Shown: positions 36,812 through 47,044 of the stretch, piece by piece
Numbering within the stretch: the stretch's first letter is position 1
Layout of the letters: every line of letters starts with the position of its first letter
Source: an uncultured Lachnospiraceae bacterium
Lineage (GTDB): Bacteria > Bacillota > Clostridia > Lachnospirales > Lachnospiraceae
Assembly: GCA_945949085.1 (NCBI GenBank)
Contig: CAMFDJ010000010.1
Span: forward strand, 1 to 64,000
Direction: 5' to 3'
Length of the DNA: 64,000 nt
The notes under the pieces: model-generated
Seen by the model: the letters and a program-made list of their open reading frames with translations, nothing else
Told to the model about the DNA's origin: nothing
Databases searched by the model: none
Translations under genes and position numbers: made by a program

Positions 36812-37789
36812 ATGGAAACAACAAACAAAAACAGCGGACAGATCTATGTCAAGCAAGATCTGCACGAGGATAAGCAACACGGCAGTCTGAATTATCCGGT
36901 AGCATTTTACCATATCGATCTGCGCAATATGTATCTGGGAATCGTGCGCTGGCACTGGCATGAAGAAATGGAATTTATGTATGTGACAAGAGGATCAGCC
37001 AAATTTCTGATCCAGGACAAATGCTATGTCCTGAAAAAAGGAGAATGCGTCATGGTAAACCGTAATACCATGCATGCCGTCCAGCCGGTGGGCGGCTGCG
37101 AATGTGAGTATGAAACAATTGTATTCCATCCTAATTTCGTCTTTGGTTATGAACACTCTTATCTTTCTTCCCATTATATGCTGCCACTCCTGCAAAACCC
37201 GGGTATGCGCGGATTATTTCTGTCCCCGGAAAAAGAGACCGATAAACAGCTTCTGGCAATCCTTGTCAAAATCATAGAAGTCAATAAGGAGAAGCCTTAC
37301 GCCTATGAGCTCAAGACAAAGGGTATGCTCGTTCATATCTGGCTATTGCTTTTGGAGCGAATGGCAACAGATCACACAACAGACAACATGGTCGTTCATA
37401 ATCCGCAGTCATCTATAGATGAAAAACGCGTCAAGCTTGCAATCAATTATATCGCCAAGCACTATGCACAGCCCATCACACTGGATGATATCGCCGGCTC
37501 CATCCATATCAGTAAAAGCGAATGTTGCAGATGTTTTAAGAGATGTGTACAGGTCACACCTTTTGAATATCTTCTGAAATATCGCATTTATACTGCGATC
37601 GACCTGTTGCAGAACAACGAAGAAGAGTATTCCATCTCCGAAATTGCCATGCGGACAGGCTTCAATTCCAGCAGTTACTTTAATAAGATTTTCAAAAAAT
37701 ATATGGAGTGTACGCCATCTGCCTACAAAAAGCAGATGGCCATGGGCATTACTGCCCCGATCATACCCACCCATATCGATATGATGTAA
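36812..37789 (+). CDS. AraC family regulator with cupin sensor domain
   Basis: 325 residues. The N-terminal half is a cupin-type ligand-binding barrel (RWHWHEEMEFMYVTRGSAKFLI, then YVLKKGECVMVNRNTMHAVQP). The C-terminal 100 residues carry the two AraC helix-turn-helices (ITLDDIAGSIHISKSECCRCFKRCV and ISEIAMRTGFNSSSYFNKIFKKYMECTPSAYKK). Such regulators usually sense a sugar or other small metabolite. The frame opens earlier with GTG at 36797; ATG 36812 is taken because GGGGTG lies 7 bases before it. It is divergent from the MalT-type regulator and ends 8 bases from the convergent PocR receptor gene. Its target is not evident. Confidence 0.88.
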   Translation: METTNKNSGQIYVKQDLHEDKQHGSLNYPVAFYHIDLRNMYLGIVRWHWHEEMEFMYVTRGSAKFLIQDKCYVLKKGECVMVNRNTMHAVQPVGGCECEYETIVFHPNFVFGYEHSYLSSHYMLPLLQNPGMRGLFLSPEKETDKQLLAILVKIIEVNKEKPYAYELKTKGMLVHIWLLLLERMATDHTTDNMVVHNPQSSIDEKRVKLAINYIAKHYAQPITLDDIAGSIHISKSECCRCFKRCVQVTPFEYLLKYRIYTAIDLLQNNEEEYSISEIAMRTGFNSSSYFNKIFKKYMECTPSAYKKQMAMGITAPIIPTHIDMM

Positions 37790-37797
37790 TCTGTATG

Positions 37798-38571
37798 CTA
37801 CTGATTCAGATCATTGATCGTTTCCGTCAGTTTGCCAAGTGTTTCCTTGATCTCTTCGCTTGCGGCAGACATATTGATGGCAAGACCCTGCACTTCCTTT
37901 GCCACCACGGCAAAGCCCTTACCGGCTTCTCCCGCACGTGCGGCTTCAATACTGGCATTGAGTGCAAGGATTTTTTGTCTGTTTCCAAAACCTTCAATAC
38001 GCTTGGTGACTGCATTGACCGTCTCAATCTGTTCGGACGCTGCCGCAATGCCGGTCTGCAATTTTCCGATAATATTTGTGTTATTACTGGCCATATAGCT
38101 GGCACGAACAAACATATTGATCACTTCACCGAGCAAATGTGCGGAAGCCTCTATCTCCTCCTGCGTCTTTACCGGCACCTCACGAAGCGCCTCACAGTAT
38201 TCGTCAGGATTCAATCCCAGCTCGAGTGCTTTCTGCCGGAAAGCTTCTTCATCCGGCGTTTCCGAAAGTACCTGTCCTCCGATCACACTGCCTAAAACAG
38301 TTCCGTCATCTAATGTAATCGGAATACCAAAATCCATCAGACCTGCGTGACAGAAATAAACGCCTTTTCCTTCTCTGTCACATTTCTCGCATCTGCGCTT
38401 CCCCTCCATGCTGCCTCTCGTCAGATCGATGCAGAATCTTGTGAAATTATAGCATTCACTGATATACTCTCCATCCTCTCCTACCGCTACGGTAGCAAGC
38501 CCTGTCGCAAGCGCCCAGTTCTTCATAATTTCCTCAAACTGCTCCATGTCGCAAAAATCCTGAATTCTCAT
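37798..38571 (-). CDS. Soluble PocR-domain chemoreceptor with short MCP signalling tip
   Basis: 257 residues and no membrane segment. Residues 1-165 are a PocR-type sensory domain with its cysteine cluster (GSMEGKRRCEKCDREGKGVYFCHAG) and the segment IPITLDDGTVLGSVIGGQVL. The C-terminal 90 residues are only the conserved hairpin tip of a chemoreceptor ([27 protein letters not shown]), much shorter than a normal methyl-accepting domain. PocR domains bind small organic molecules; the MCP tip docks CheA/CheW. It is the last gene of a run with a BMP binding protein and a membrane chemoreceptor, 63 bases after the latter. It could act as a cytosolic sensor in the same array. Confidence 0.85.
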   Translation of the reverse strand: MRIQDFCDMEQFEEIMKNWALATGLATVAVGEDGEYISECYNFTRFCIDLTRGSMEGKRRCEKCDREGKGVYFCHAGLMDFGIPITLDDGTVLGSVIGGQVLSETPDEEAFRQKALELGLNPDEYCEALREVPVKTQEEIEASAHLLGEVINMFVRASYMASNNTNIIGKLQTGIAAASEQIETVNAVTKRIEGFGNRQKILALNASIEAARAGEAGKGFAVVAKEVQGLAINMSAASEEIKETLGKLTETINDLNQ

Positions 38572-38634
38572 GTCTCTTCTTCCTTTCGTTATTTTATTCT
38601 GTTTTATCCTGTTATCATCTGCTCTTCAGACTTC

Positions 38635-40344
38635 CTATGACAAACGAAAAGTCTGCATGGTGCCGGAGAGCTGTTGTGCGATCTCCCGAAGCTGCTGTGC
38701 ACTCTGCTCCAGTTGTGCAAACGTATCTGCCACCTCTGTGGTCTGTGCCTGCGTCTCCTGTGTGCTCGCCGCATTCTGCTGTGCAATCTCCGTCAGATTT
38801 TCAACCGTTCTCACGATTTCATTTCTGGAATCTTCCAGCTGAACCGTGGTACTTTCTATCTGTTCAATACTCTTTAACGAGATATTGATACCACCCATGA
38901 CCTCTCCCACAATAGATTCCGTCTCGATCATATTGCGGCTCTGATTATCCACAATCCGGCGCATACGCTGCATAGCGTCGACCGCCACCTGAGAATCATG
39001 CATCAATTCCCTGGTAATCTCTTCTATCGTATGGCTGGATTCATTTGACTGCTCTGCCAGCTTCTGGATCTGCTGTGCAACCACTGCAAAGCCCCTTCCG
39101 CTTTCTCCCGCTCTCGCTGCCTCGATACTGGCATTCAGTGAGAGGAGATTGGTTTCCTCTGCAATTGCAGCAATGATCTCTGTCGCCTCCTGAATCTTTT
39201 TCACCGATTCGTTGGTCTGATTTGTCTGACGTGTGACTGCCTCAATGGCCTGTTCCACATCACGGCTCGTCTCCATGAGCTGTCTGATGGTGCCTGCCGC
39301 CTGCTGACTGGACCTGCGCATCACATCTGCATTTGCACCCAGCGATGCCACCTCGCGGCTTGTCATACTGATCTGTTCTCCCATCATCAGTACATGGTCT
39401 GATGCTTCCTGCGTGCTGACCGCCTGCTCCTGTGTCGTCTCCGTAATGCTGCCGACCGCCTGCTCCACCTGCTGCATGATCTGATTGGTATCCCTGGCTG
39501 TCGTGCCGAGCAGCGCAGAGGTCTGCGAAAGCTGTCCAGCATTCTGTGCAATCTGGCTGATCACATTTGTCAGTTCATCCCGAAGTGATACAATCGCTAC
39601 GGACAGATCGGCAATCTCATCATTCCGTTTTAACAGAGCGGGCGCAATTTCCACATTCAGCTGTCCCGTGGCAACTGTCTCCACAGCATGGATACTTTTT
39701 TGCAGTGCACCTGTCACAGAACCCGCCATAAAAAATGCCAGTCCCAGACAAACCAGCGTGATCAGCAATACTGCAATCACTACCAGATAAAGAATTCTGT
39801 TGATGGCCGCATCCTTTGCCGCCTTATCCGTACCGACAAACAGCATACCAACCGCATCTGAACTGTCCCCCTTTTGAAAGACAGGTACATAATAACCATA
39901 ACACAACGTACCGTCCAGTGATACACTGCGGCTGAAATATTCCTCTCCGCCCTTCAGAACCTTTTCCACTATCACATCTCCCGCCGGAGAGCCGAGAATC
40001 CTGTTGCCGCCTGCATCCAGAGCAGAAGTCATGATCCGGCGCGTGCCATAGAAAAATGTGACGTCCATGCCGGACTCCTGTTTGATACTGTCCACCAGAG
40101 TCTCTGATTTTGAGATATTGTAGCTTCCCTTCCAGACATCACCATTCTCTGTCTCCAGATACTCTCCCGAATTTTGGTTGTAGGCAGCAAGCGCAGCCGC
40201 AGCCGTCCCCCGCAGAGAATCCCGGATTTCGTTGACCATCGAGCTCTTTACTCTCGTCATGGTAATGATAATGACAACCAGACCCAGTAAAAGAATGGGA
40301 AGGATCGTCGTAAATAAAAATTTCTTTTTTAGACTGATTTTCAT
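38635..40344 (-). CDS. Methyl-accepting chemotaxis protein with extracellular Cache-type domain
   Basis: 569 residues. One membrane helix (about 9-30) precedes an extracellular single Cache-type domain (to about 185: [43 protein letters not shown]). A second helix (about 187-212), a HAMP-like stretch and a full cytoplasmic signalling domain follow. The hairpin tip [20 protein letters not shown] and GRGFAVVA are intact. It should signal to CheA. It begins 10 bases after the BMP lipoprotein gene and is followed by the soluble PocR receptor gene, so binding protein and receptors are probably made together. Confidence 0.92.
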   Translation of the reverse strand: MKISLKKKFLFTTILPILLLGLVVIIITMTRVKSSMVNEIRDSLRGTAAAALAAYNQNSGEYLETENGDVWKGSYNISKSETLVDSIKQESGMDVTFFYGTRRIMTSALDAGGNRILGSPAGDVIVEKVLKGGEEYFSRSVSLDGTLCYGYYVPVFQKGDSSDAVGMLFVGTDKAAKDAAINRILYLVVIAVLLITLVCLGLAFFMAGSVTGALQKSIHAVETVATGQLNVEIAPALLKRNDEIADLSVAIVSLRDELTNVISQIAQNAGQLSQTSALLGTTARDTNQIMQQVEQAVGSITETTQEQAVSTQEASDHVLMMGEQISMTSREVASLGANADVMRRSSQQAAGTIRQLMETSRDVEQAIEAVTRQTNQTNESVKKIQEATEIIAAIAEETNLLSLNASIEAARAGESGRGFAVVAQQIQKLAEQSNESSHTIEEITRELMHDSQVAVDAMQRMRRIVDNQSRNMIETESIVGEVMGGINISLKSIEQIESTTVQLEDSRNEIVRTVENLTEIAQQNAASTQETQAQTTEVADTFAQLEQSAQQLREIAQQLSGTMQTFRLS

Positions 40345-40354
40345 TGCGCTCCCC

Positions 40355-41572
40355 CTATTCCACTACCGAAACGTTCTTGTAATACCAGTTGATTCCACCG
40401 GTGATCGTCGCATCATCCAGCGTACCTCCCGGTGAGCCGACGATAGTACCGTCATTTGTCTCCATCTCTCCGTCAAATACGTTAAAAGTGCCGGACAAGA
40501 TTTTCTGTGTTGCCTCGTCCACTTTCTCCTGTGTACCTTCTTTACAAAACCTTGCCAAAGGTGTGACAGCCACCAGCCCTTCTGCCATACCTCCGTAATA
40601 ATTACTTCCGTCCCATGTACCGTCTATGACACTCTGCACAGCAGCGGTATAATAAGCACTCCAGTTCCAGATCACACTACACAGACAGCTGTCAGGTGTC
40701 TCCTTGCTCATATCCGAATTATATCCGATTCCGTATACACCCTTTGCCTGCGCCATAGTCTGCGGATAAGGGGTATCGCAATGCTGTGCCATCACATCGC
40801 ACCCCATATCCAAAAGCTGCCCGGAAGCTGCCTCCTCCGCCTCGGGGTCGTACCAGCTGTTTGTCACCTTTACATAAATCTTTGCCTCGGGATTGACTTC
40901 ATAGACCCCAATGGCAAAAGCATCGATACCACCTGTCACCTCGGAGTTCGTCGTGTCCTGCGCTGCCACATAACCGATCTTATTCGTCGTCGTGTTCATA
41001 CCTGCAACAAGCCCACTGATGTAACGGGCCTGATAAATCCGTCCAAAATAATTATTGAAGTTTTTCCCGTTGCTCTTATACCCTGTTCCATGGGAAAAAT
41101 AGATATCGGGATATTTCTCTGCCATTTCCTCCGTAGGATCCATGTAACCCCAGCTTGTAGTGAAAATGATATTACAGCCTTCTGCAACACACTCCTCAAT
41201 TGCCTGCCGGATCGCATCCGAATCCGAATCGTCCACATTAATCTTCCGCACAATCTGATCATCTGATAATCCCAGATTGTCCTGCATTCCCTGAATGCCA
41301 AGGTCATGCGTATATGTGTATCCGCTTCCCTCTGCCGGGTCCGTGATGTGCAGTACACCCACCTTAATGTCCTCTTTGGCAATCCCCTTGCCACTGCTCT
41401 GCTGCCCGGTCTCCTTGGCATCGCCTGCTTCCGTCGCAGCCTGACCGGATACAACCGCCTGATCGTAGCCCTCATTCGTCGCCAGATCGTCAATCGTATT
41501 CCCCGCGCCGCATCCGCCAAGGAGTAATCCGCCAAGCAAAATCGCCAGCAGTCCCAGTTTTCCTTTTATCAT
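40355..41572 (-). CDS. BMP family substrate-binding lipoprotein
   Basis: 405 residues with a lipoprotein signal (LLLGGC, Cys21) and the basic membrane protein (Med/PnrA-like) binding fold ([27 protein letters not shown], ...[42 protein letters not shown]). BMP proteins usually deliver nucleosides or similar ligands to an ABC importer. Here no importer permease or ATPase of that type is adjacent; instead two chemoreceptor genes follow, the first only 10 bases away. A role in presenting ligand to the receptor is likely, though transport with a distant permease is not excluded. AGGGAG lies about 9 bases before the ATG. Confidence 0.9.
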   Translation of the reverse strand: MIKGKLGLLAILLGGLLLGGCGAGNTIDDLATNEGYDQAVVSGQAATEAGDAKETGQQSSGKGIAKEDIKVGVLHITDPAEGSGYTYTHDLGIQGMQDNLGLSDDQIVRKINVDDSDSDAIRQAIEECVAEGCNIIFTTSWGYMDPTEEMAEKYPDIYFSHGTGYKSNGKNFNNYFGRIYQARYISGLVAGMNTTTNKIGYVAAQDTTNSEVTGGIDAFAIGVYEVNPEAKIYVKVTNSWYDPEAEEAASGQLLDMGCDVMAQHCDTPYPQTMAQAKGVYGIGYNSDMSKETPDSCLCSVIWNWSAYYTAAVQSVIDGTWDGSNYYGGMAEGLVAVTPLARFCKEGTQEKVDEATQKILSGTFNVFDGEMETNDGTIVGSPGGTLDDATITGGINWYYKNVSVVE

Positions 41573-41605
41573 ATGTTTTCGCTCCCTTCTATTCGCCTAC
41601 TTCTC

Positions 41606-43270
41606 TCAGGATAATAGATTTCTGATATTCGCCGCTGCCTTCTTCCGTGTAAAGTTTCCAAAAATACTGCACAACAGCAACATAAGCAGCAGGAAGAAAA
41701 TGTGCATGACAACACTGCCTTCCTTTGTCGGTACATACATCAAATAAGCGAGTATGCAAAAAACCATTCCGGATAAAATGGAAAATGCCATATGAAAGAA
41801 TACATTGATATTCCCTCTCATAGCCGCTGATTCATTCTCCCAGACCAGTTTCGGATATTCACTGTCAAGCCATATGCCAAGCCCTGTCACCCAAAAACAG
41901 CATAAAAAAGAGACAACCAGCATGTAGACCGTTTTCACGATGCCTGTTCTGAAATATATGCAGAGCATGCATACACATAAAAAACTGCTGCTGTAACCAA
42001 GTACCATACTGACGGCACCCTTGATCATAATCTGCTTTTCATAGGAAACAGGGATATATTTCATAAAATCTATATGGGCACCCTCTCTGGTAAAGGAAGT
42101 GGAAGCCACCGCATTTGCCCCCGGTATCAATACCGACAACAAAAGAATACAGAGCAGAAAGATGATGTCGACGCCGCCCCTCTGCTGTTCATAAAACTGC
42201 CTGTACTTAAGAAGTGTCTCGGTTCCTCCCTTCCACAAAAGAATACCCGCCGTTACAACCGGCCAGACATAGGTCATCATCATGCAATTTGTCACATAGG
42301 CTCCCGTCCGCGTCAGGGTTTTCATTTCCTTATAAAAAAAGGATATCTCCACGCGTCGCATTCTGCAGGCCTTCACAAATGTCTTCGATGACATTTTTCT
42401 CCTCTTGTTCCCTATGCTTGCCATTCTGTGTACGCCCGGCAGATAAAGTCTCGATGCAAGAGCCAAAAAACCAAGCGCAATCCCTATATTAACCAAAAGA
42501 TATCCGATAAGCGTCACAGGGTTATGCTGCGCAATTGCCTGTGCAAGCAATCTGTCATGGAAGAACAATACATTCATTACATTCATAAACCGGTTCTGAT
42601 GCCCTACCATACTACTGACAAAATTCTCAACCATCAGACCGTCGATTCCGCCAATCGCCCATGCCACAAACAAAAATAACACGCCGGAAAGTCCCCATAC
42701 CAGAAAACTCACATCCTTAGGCGAACGGATCCGCCGCGTAGCAGCCATAAGCAAAGTGCTGATGATGCCACAGTATAAAAGCGGAAGAACAGGCAATGTA
42801 AAAGTACCTATCACCGCTGTGACGATGCCGCTTACAGAGATACCTGCCGCAACAAAATACCCGATAAAAGCGGACAGTAAAATAGCAAATTCCATCATGC
42901 TCTCTGCCAGGTATGTCTGTAAAAGCTTTGCCGTTATGATTTCATGTATCTTTAGTGGCAGCGGCAGCAAATGCTCCAGATCCGAAGAAAAATAAAACGT
43001 AGACAAAACCACCTGAAACCCAAATATCAGTGCAAACACTGCCATGAAATGCATGACAAACAATAATCCCTGTTCATTTCCACCCGCCTCAATGAGTGCC
43101 TGCGTCATTAGGCACGTCAGAATCCCGACGATCAAACAGCACGGAATTATGATACAGGCTATCGCCAAAGCGCCAAAACACTGATACATCCTGCTCTTTC
43201 TCTTCTGCGCAGGTTTTCCCATCTCCTGATTAAAGAGCAGCGCCTTTGTCAGCATCAGAATTTTTTTCAT
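41606..43270 (-). CDS. ABC-2 type transporter permease
   Basis: About 554 residues with some 12 hydrophobic segments and a central loop (GVHRMASIGNKRRKMSSKTF), consistent with a duplicated ABC-2-type exporter permease. Conserved features include DLEHLLPLPLKIHEIITAKL after the second segment. The ATPase partner is 22 bases upstream. Such exporters move lipids, peptides or drugs; the substrate is unknown. ATG 43270 is chosen over 43276 because AAGGA then has a 9-base spacing. It ends 33 bases before the BMP gene. Confidence 0.85.
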   Translation of the reverse strand: MKKILMLTKALLFNQEMGKPAQKRKSRMYQCFGALAIACIIIPCCLIVGILTCLMTQALIEAGGNEQGLLFVMHFMAVFALIFGFQVVLSTFYFSSDLEHLLPLPLKIHEIITAKLLQTYLAESMMEFAILLSAFIGYFVAAGISVSGIVTAVIGTFTLPVLPLLYCGIISTLLMAATRRIRSPKDVSFLVWGLSGVLFLFVAWAIGGIDGLMVENFVSSMVGHQNRFMNVMNVLFFHDRLLAQAIAQHNPVTLIGYLLVNIGIALGFLALASRLYLPGVHRMASIGNKRRKMSSKTFVKACRMRRVEISFFYKEMKTLTRTGAYVTNCMMMTYVWPVVTAGILLWKGGTETLLKYRQFYEQQRGGVDIIFLLCILLLSVLIPGANAVASTSFTREGAHIDFMKYIPVSYEKQIMIKGAVSMVLGYSSSFLCVCMLCIYFRTGIVKTVYMLVVSFLCCFWVTGLGIWLDSEYPKLVWENESAAMRGNINVFFHMAFSILSGMVFCILAYLMYVPTKEGSVVMHIFFLLLMLLLCSIFGNFTRKKAAANIRNLLS

Positions 43271-43292
43271 GATCATGCTTCCTTTCTGCTTT

Positions 43293-44036
43293 CTACGCTT
43301 CCTCGTTTATCAGCATAAAAATTTCTTCCAGCGAACGCTCCGGATAACTTTGCATCAGCGCCTCAAGCGTCCCGCCATATACCAATTGTCCCTTTCGGAC
43401 CATCAGTATCCTGTCACAAAGCTGCTCGGCCACCTCAAGAACATGCGTGGAAAAGAAAACACAATTTCCTTCCTCTGCATGTTTACGCATTCTCTTCTTC
43501 AGTGCAAATGCCGCGCCCGGATCCAGTCCTGTCATTGGTTCATCCAATATCCATACAGGCGGATTATGCACAAGCGCTGACACAACCATCATCTTCTGTC
43601 TCATGCCATGGGAGTACTCGCTCATCGGTCTGTCCAGAACCTGTTTCACCTCAAAATCTTCTGTCAGCTCCTCAATTCGCTCCATCCGCTCTTCTTTGGA
43701 AATCCCATAAATATCAGCCATCAGATTGATAAATTCAAGCCCGGTCAGCCTCAGGAAAATGTCCGGATTATCTGCGATATATCCGATAGACCGCTTTGCG
43801 GCAAGCGGCTCCCGGGCAATGTCCCTGCCGCATATTGTAATCTTTCCCTCTGTTGCATTCAGAATCCCCGTCAACATCTTGATCATTGTTGTCTTACCGG
43901 CTCCGTTCTGTCCGACAAATCCGACGATCTCTCCCGCACGAACGCAAAAATCCATGTGATCTACTGCCAAAAAACTGTCGCCGAACACTTTTGTCACATG
44001 CTCCGCACAAATCAGTTCTGCCTTTTCGCTTTCCAC
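43293..44036 (-). CDS. ABC transporter ATP-binding protein
   Basis: 247 residues. Walker A GQNGAGKTT, signature YSHGMRQKM (the usual LSGGQ is replaced, as in many ABC-2 exporters), Walker B VWILDEPMTGLDP and the H-loop FFSTH are intact. It powers the permease encoded just downstream. It starts 6 bases after the pseudouridine synthase gene, so the ABC pair is part of the long run beginning with the GGDEF/EAL gene. Confidence 0.93.
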   Translation of the reverse strand: MESEKAELICAEHVTKVFGDSFLAVDHMDFCVRAGEIVGFVGQNGAGKTTMIKMLTGILNATEGKITICGRDIAREPLAAKRSIGYIADNPDIFLRLTGLEFINLMADIYGISKEERMERIEELTEDFEVKQVLDRPMSEYSHGMRQKMMVVSALVHNPPVWILDEPMTGLDPGAAFALKKRMRKHAEEGNCVFFSTHVLEVAEQLCDRILMVRKGQLVYGGTLEALMQSYPERSLEEIFMLINEEA

Positions 44037-44042
44037 TTATTC

Positions 44043-44963
44043 TCATCCTTCCCAGTTTACCACCCGCTGCATATCCGCAGGAGGTGAAACAGTAAATTCC
44101 ATTCTCTCCCATGTAATGGGATGTGTAAATGCAAGTCTGTAGGAGTGAAGCGCCTGTCGGCCGATCCATTCCATATCAGGATTGTACAGATAATCGCCGA
44201 TCAGCGGATGACCGATATACTGCATATGGACACGAATCTGATGCGTCCTGCCGGTCTCCAACTCCAGCGAAACAAGACTATGGCCGTTTTGCTGCTTCAA
44301 AACCCGGTAATGCGTCACAGCGCGTTCCCCATTTTCGAAATCTACTTCTCGTTCAATGATGGAACCCGGTTTTCTGGAAAGCGGCGCATCAATTGTTCCC
44401 TGCGCCGGACTAACCTCTCCTCTGACAATTGCCAGATATTCCCGCCGGATCTCCGGAAGATCAGGATTGCCTCCCGACTTTGCCGCTGCCATGCTGCCTA
44501 AGATTCCCGCACTGACACTATGTTTGGCTACGATTGTGAGCCCCGACGTGTCCCGGTCCAGCCGGTTGATACATCGATAGACAAATGGCTTGCCCTGCTG
44601 CTTATAATAATAAGCAAGTGCATTTGCAAGCGTATTTTCATATTGGTGCATGGAAGTATGGATCGGCATACCTGCCGCCTTATTCAAAACGATAAGGTCT
44701 TCATCTTCATATATAATATTGATCGGATGCTGCACAGGCGGAATATGTGCGGAAACCTGCGTCTCCACAATCCGAACCTCCAGCAGATCACCCGGCTTTA
44801 CACGCACATTCTGAAATACCGGTTCGCCGTTCAGCCAAATGCTGTCCGCACGTTTTTTCAAGTCGATCAGGTTCTGCGCCGAATAATGTCTGTTTCGCAG
44901 ATAGCGGCTGATCAGAACCCCGTCAGCCGCCTCTTCGATTCTATATGTAATATTCCTGTTCAT
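44043..44963 (-). CDS. RluA family pseudouridine synthase
   Basis: 306 residues. An N-terminal S4-like RNA-binding segment (about 12-70) precedes the RluA catalytic domain, whose signature reads NRLDRDTSGLTIVAKH, with the catalytic Asp in RLD; the first residue is Asn instead of the commoner His, a variant I believe is frequent in Clostridia. The enzyme converts uridine to pseudouridine in rRNA or tRNA; the target base cannot be told. Its start overlaps the stop of the GGDEF/EAL gene by 4 bases, so the two are translationally coupled. Confidence 0.9.
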   Translation of the reverse strand: MNRNITYRIEEAADGVLISRYLRNRHYSAQNLIDLKKRADSIWLNGEPVFQNVRVKPGDLLEVRIVETQVSAHIPPVQHPINIIYEDEDLIVLNKAAGMPIHTSMHQYENTLANALAYYYKQQGKPFVYRCINRLDRDTSGLTIVAKHSVSAGILGSMAAAKSGGNPDLPEIRREYLAIVRGEVSPAQGTIDAPLSRKPGSIIEREVDFENGERAVTHYRVLKQQNGHSLVSLELETGRTHQIRVHMQYIGHPLIGDYLYNPDMEWIGRQALHSYRLAFTHPITWERMEFTVSPPADMQRVVNWEG

Positions 44964-46810
44964 GCCATATACTTTTGTTCAAACTCCTCAATGGAAATTG
45001 GTTTCGAGAAGTAGTACCCCTGGAACATGCCACAGCCCATATCAGTCAGCATATCCACCTGTTCCCTTGTCTCTACGCCCTCGGAGATCACATCCATCTT
45101 CATCTTCATGGAAAGCTTGATGATACCCTCCAGAATCGTCCGGCTTCTTGTCTGGTTGGATGTTTCGTTCAGGAATTCTCTGTCAATCTTAAGGACATCC
45201 GCCTTAAAGTCCTTGAGCATATTAAAGGAAGAATACCCGCTTCCGAAGTCATCGATCTCAATGATAAATCCACTCTCCTGCAGCTTCGCAACCACCTCCA
45301 GAACGTCAAAAAAATTGGTTGCAAGTGCCGTCTCCGTCAGCTCAAGTCGCAAATTCGCAGGATTGATGTCATATTTTTCCACCAAAGCCTTGACTGTCGC
45401 ATAGATGTCTATGTAATAAAAGTCCTTTGCGGAAATATTCACGGAAATATGCAGATCCTCACGCCCGATCTTCTTCCATTCCGACAACCTGTACGCTGCC
45501 TGCTCCCATACATACATATCCAGCTTATAGATCACACCGGCCTGTTCCAGATACTCGATAAACTCACCCGGCATCAGCAGTCCTCTCGTCGGATGGAACC
45601 ATCTTACCAGCGCCTCTGCACCATGCGCAGTACCATCCTTCCTCGTCTGTGGCTGCAGGAAAATGCAGAACTGGTTCTTCCGAAGCGCCATGTCAAACTC
45701 ACTGAGAACCTGTTTGCGCTTAATCTCATTACTGATAAAGTTCTGATTGTAAAAAGCTACTTTTTTCTGATAATCACCTTTTATGGATGCGATTGCTATA
45801 TTCGCTTTATCGCAGGCCACGGAAATACTTTCTTTGATATCCTGCATCTCATAGACACCGGCATAAATCTGCAGCTGATAACTGCTCTTCCGGAACATCC
45901 CCTTCAGACTATCCGTCAGCCGGAAAAAATCCGCTTCCCACATTGTCTCTTTCGGGATGCACAATGCAAATTTATCCCCACCGATCCTGCCATATACACC
46001 ATTCTTTTGAAAATAGGAGCGAAGCTGCTCTGCCTCTTTGATCAGCAGATTATCGGCAATCTCATGTCCGTACAGATCATTGATGAGCTTAAAGTCCTTG
46101 ATATCGGTACAGATCATATAATATTCGACTTCCGGATTGCTCAGTATCCGCTCCTGTACCTTCTGAAAGAAATACTCCCTGCTGTATACCTTCGTGAGTG
46201 AATCATAGTTGATTCTGTAATCAAGCTCATCATTTTTATATCGGAGAGAAGTAGTCTTCGCATCCATCTCTGATATAAAAACATAAGAATAATATATCAG
46301 GGAAATGATACATACAATTGCATTTACAATACAAACGAGTTCCATTACCTGTCTTGATGCGCCTTCGATGCGATTCTCCTCAGTCTGAATCAAATATGAT
46401 ACGATGACCAATCCGCTGTCAACAATCGTAAGTCCGACCGCATATGGAAAAATGTCCATTCCGCTTTTGTCATTGTAGATAAAATAGACAAATATAGGAA
46501 TCACCATCATTCCGTAAAACACAAAACCATATCCCTGCCCCGCAAGCAGATTGCCCAAAAAGGCTGTCCCAATGAATTCAAGTGCGAAATAAAAGATCCA
46601 TGGTCTTAAGTCCTTGCTCTTTGGAATCAGTATCATTCCAAACAAATAAACGAGCGCAGTAAAGCCGAAGAAAATCGCAAGACTCTCCACCTGAAAATAA
46701 TACAAAAATCCGACAAATACAATATGCGCCAGAAATGCATTGCGATATAATTCTTTACATTCTTTTTCCGTTCTGCTAATCTGTCTCTTTTCCTGTTTCA
46801 TACGCTCCAT
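44960..46810 (-). CDS. Membrane GGDEF/EAL protein, probably c-di-GMP phosphodiesterase
   Basis: About 616 residues. Six or so membrane helices (about 25-185) are followed by a GGDEF domain in which the active-site motif reads GGDKF, so cyclase activity is doubtful. An EAL domain with intact key motifs follows (GAEALVRW, LELTETAL, IDDFGSGYSS, KIDREFL, EGVET). The protein most likely breaks down c-di-GMP, possibly with the degenerate GGDEF domain as a GTP-binding regulator. I chose ATG 46810 for its GGGGTGAT site; 46861 is the longest alternative. It is the first gene of a run of seven with short gaps that ends with two chemoreceptors. Confidence 0.9.
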   Translation of the reverse strand: MERMKQEKRQISRTEKECKELYRNAFLAHIVFVGFLYYFQVESLAIFFGFTALVYLFGMILIPKSKDLRPWIFYFALEFIGTAFLGNLLAGQGYGFVFYGMMVIPIFVYFIYNDKSGMDIFPYAVGLTIVDSGLVIVSYLIQTEENRIEGASRQVMELVCIVNAIVCIISLIYYSYVFISEMDAKTTSLRYKNDELDYRINYDSLTKVYSREYFFQKVQERILSNPEVEYYMICTDIKDFKLINDLYGHEIADNLLIKEAEQLRSYFQKNGVYGRIGGDKFALCIPKETMWEADFFRLTDSLKGMFRKSSYQLQIYAGVYEMQDIKESISVACDKANIAIASIKGDYQKKVAFYNQNFISNEIKRKQVLSEFDMALRKNQFCIFLQPQTRKDGTAHGAEALVRWFHPTRGLLMPGEFIEYLEQAGVIYKLDMYVWEQAAYRLSEWKKIGREDLHISVNISAKDFYYIDIYATVKALVEKYDINPANLRLELTETALATNFFDVLEVVAKLQESGFIIEIDDFGSGYSSFNMLKDFKADVLKIDREFLNETSNQTRSRTILEGIIKLSMKMKMDVISEGVETREQVDMLTDMGCGMFQGYYFSKPISIEEFEQKYMA

Positions 46811-46957
46811 ATCATCACCCCGCGTTCTCATACCCTGTCTGCGCACAGCCGATGATGTCATATCCCTTTATATCTTGTCATTCCGTTCCCGTACCGAATC
46901 GGCAAACCCGTCATGCTTTTCCGTTTCAAGACCGGTATTATGCATACTATTTAATCT

Positions 46958-46986
46958 ACTATATCACAACTTTGTCTGTTTGGAAA
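46958..46986 (-). promoter_or_regulatory. Candidate promoter of the GGDEF/EAL operon
   Basis: On the minus strand a good -10 TATAGT (46958-46963) has a weak -35 TTTCCA 17 bases upstream (46981-46986). It lies about 150 bases before the GGDEF/EAL start. The leader between them does not match a c-di-GMP riboswitch consensus as far as I can see. Confidence 0.3.
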
Positions 46987-47044
46987 TAATTTTTGTGCAA
47001 TTTGTATGTCTTTTTATCGCGCTTTTCTCATTCTTTGTGCACTT

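Noticed and set aside
46811..47044. c-di-GMP riboswitch upstream of the GGDEF/EAL gene
   Set aside because: Some short pairings exist, but the conserved GEMM sequences are not present.
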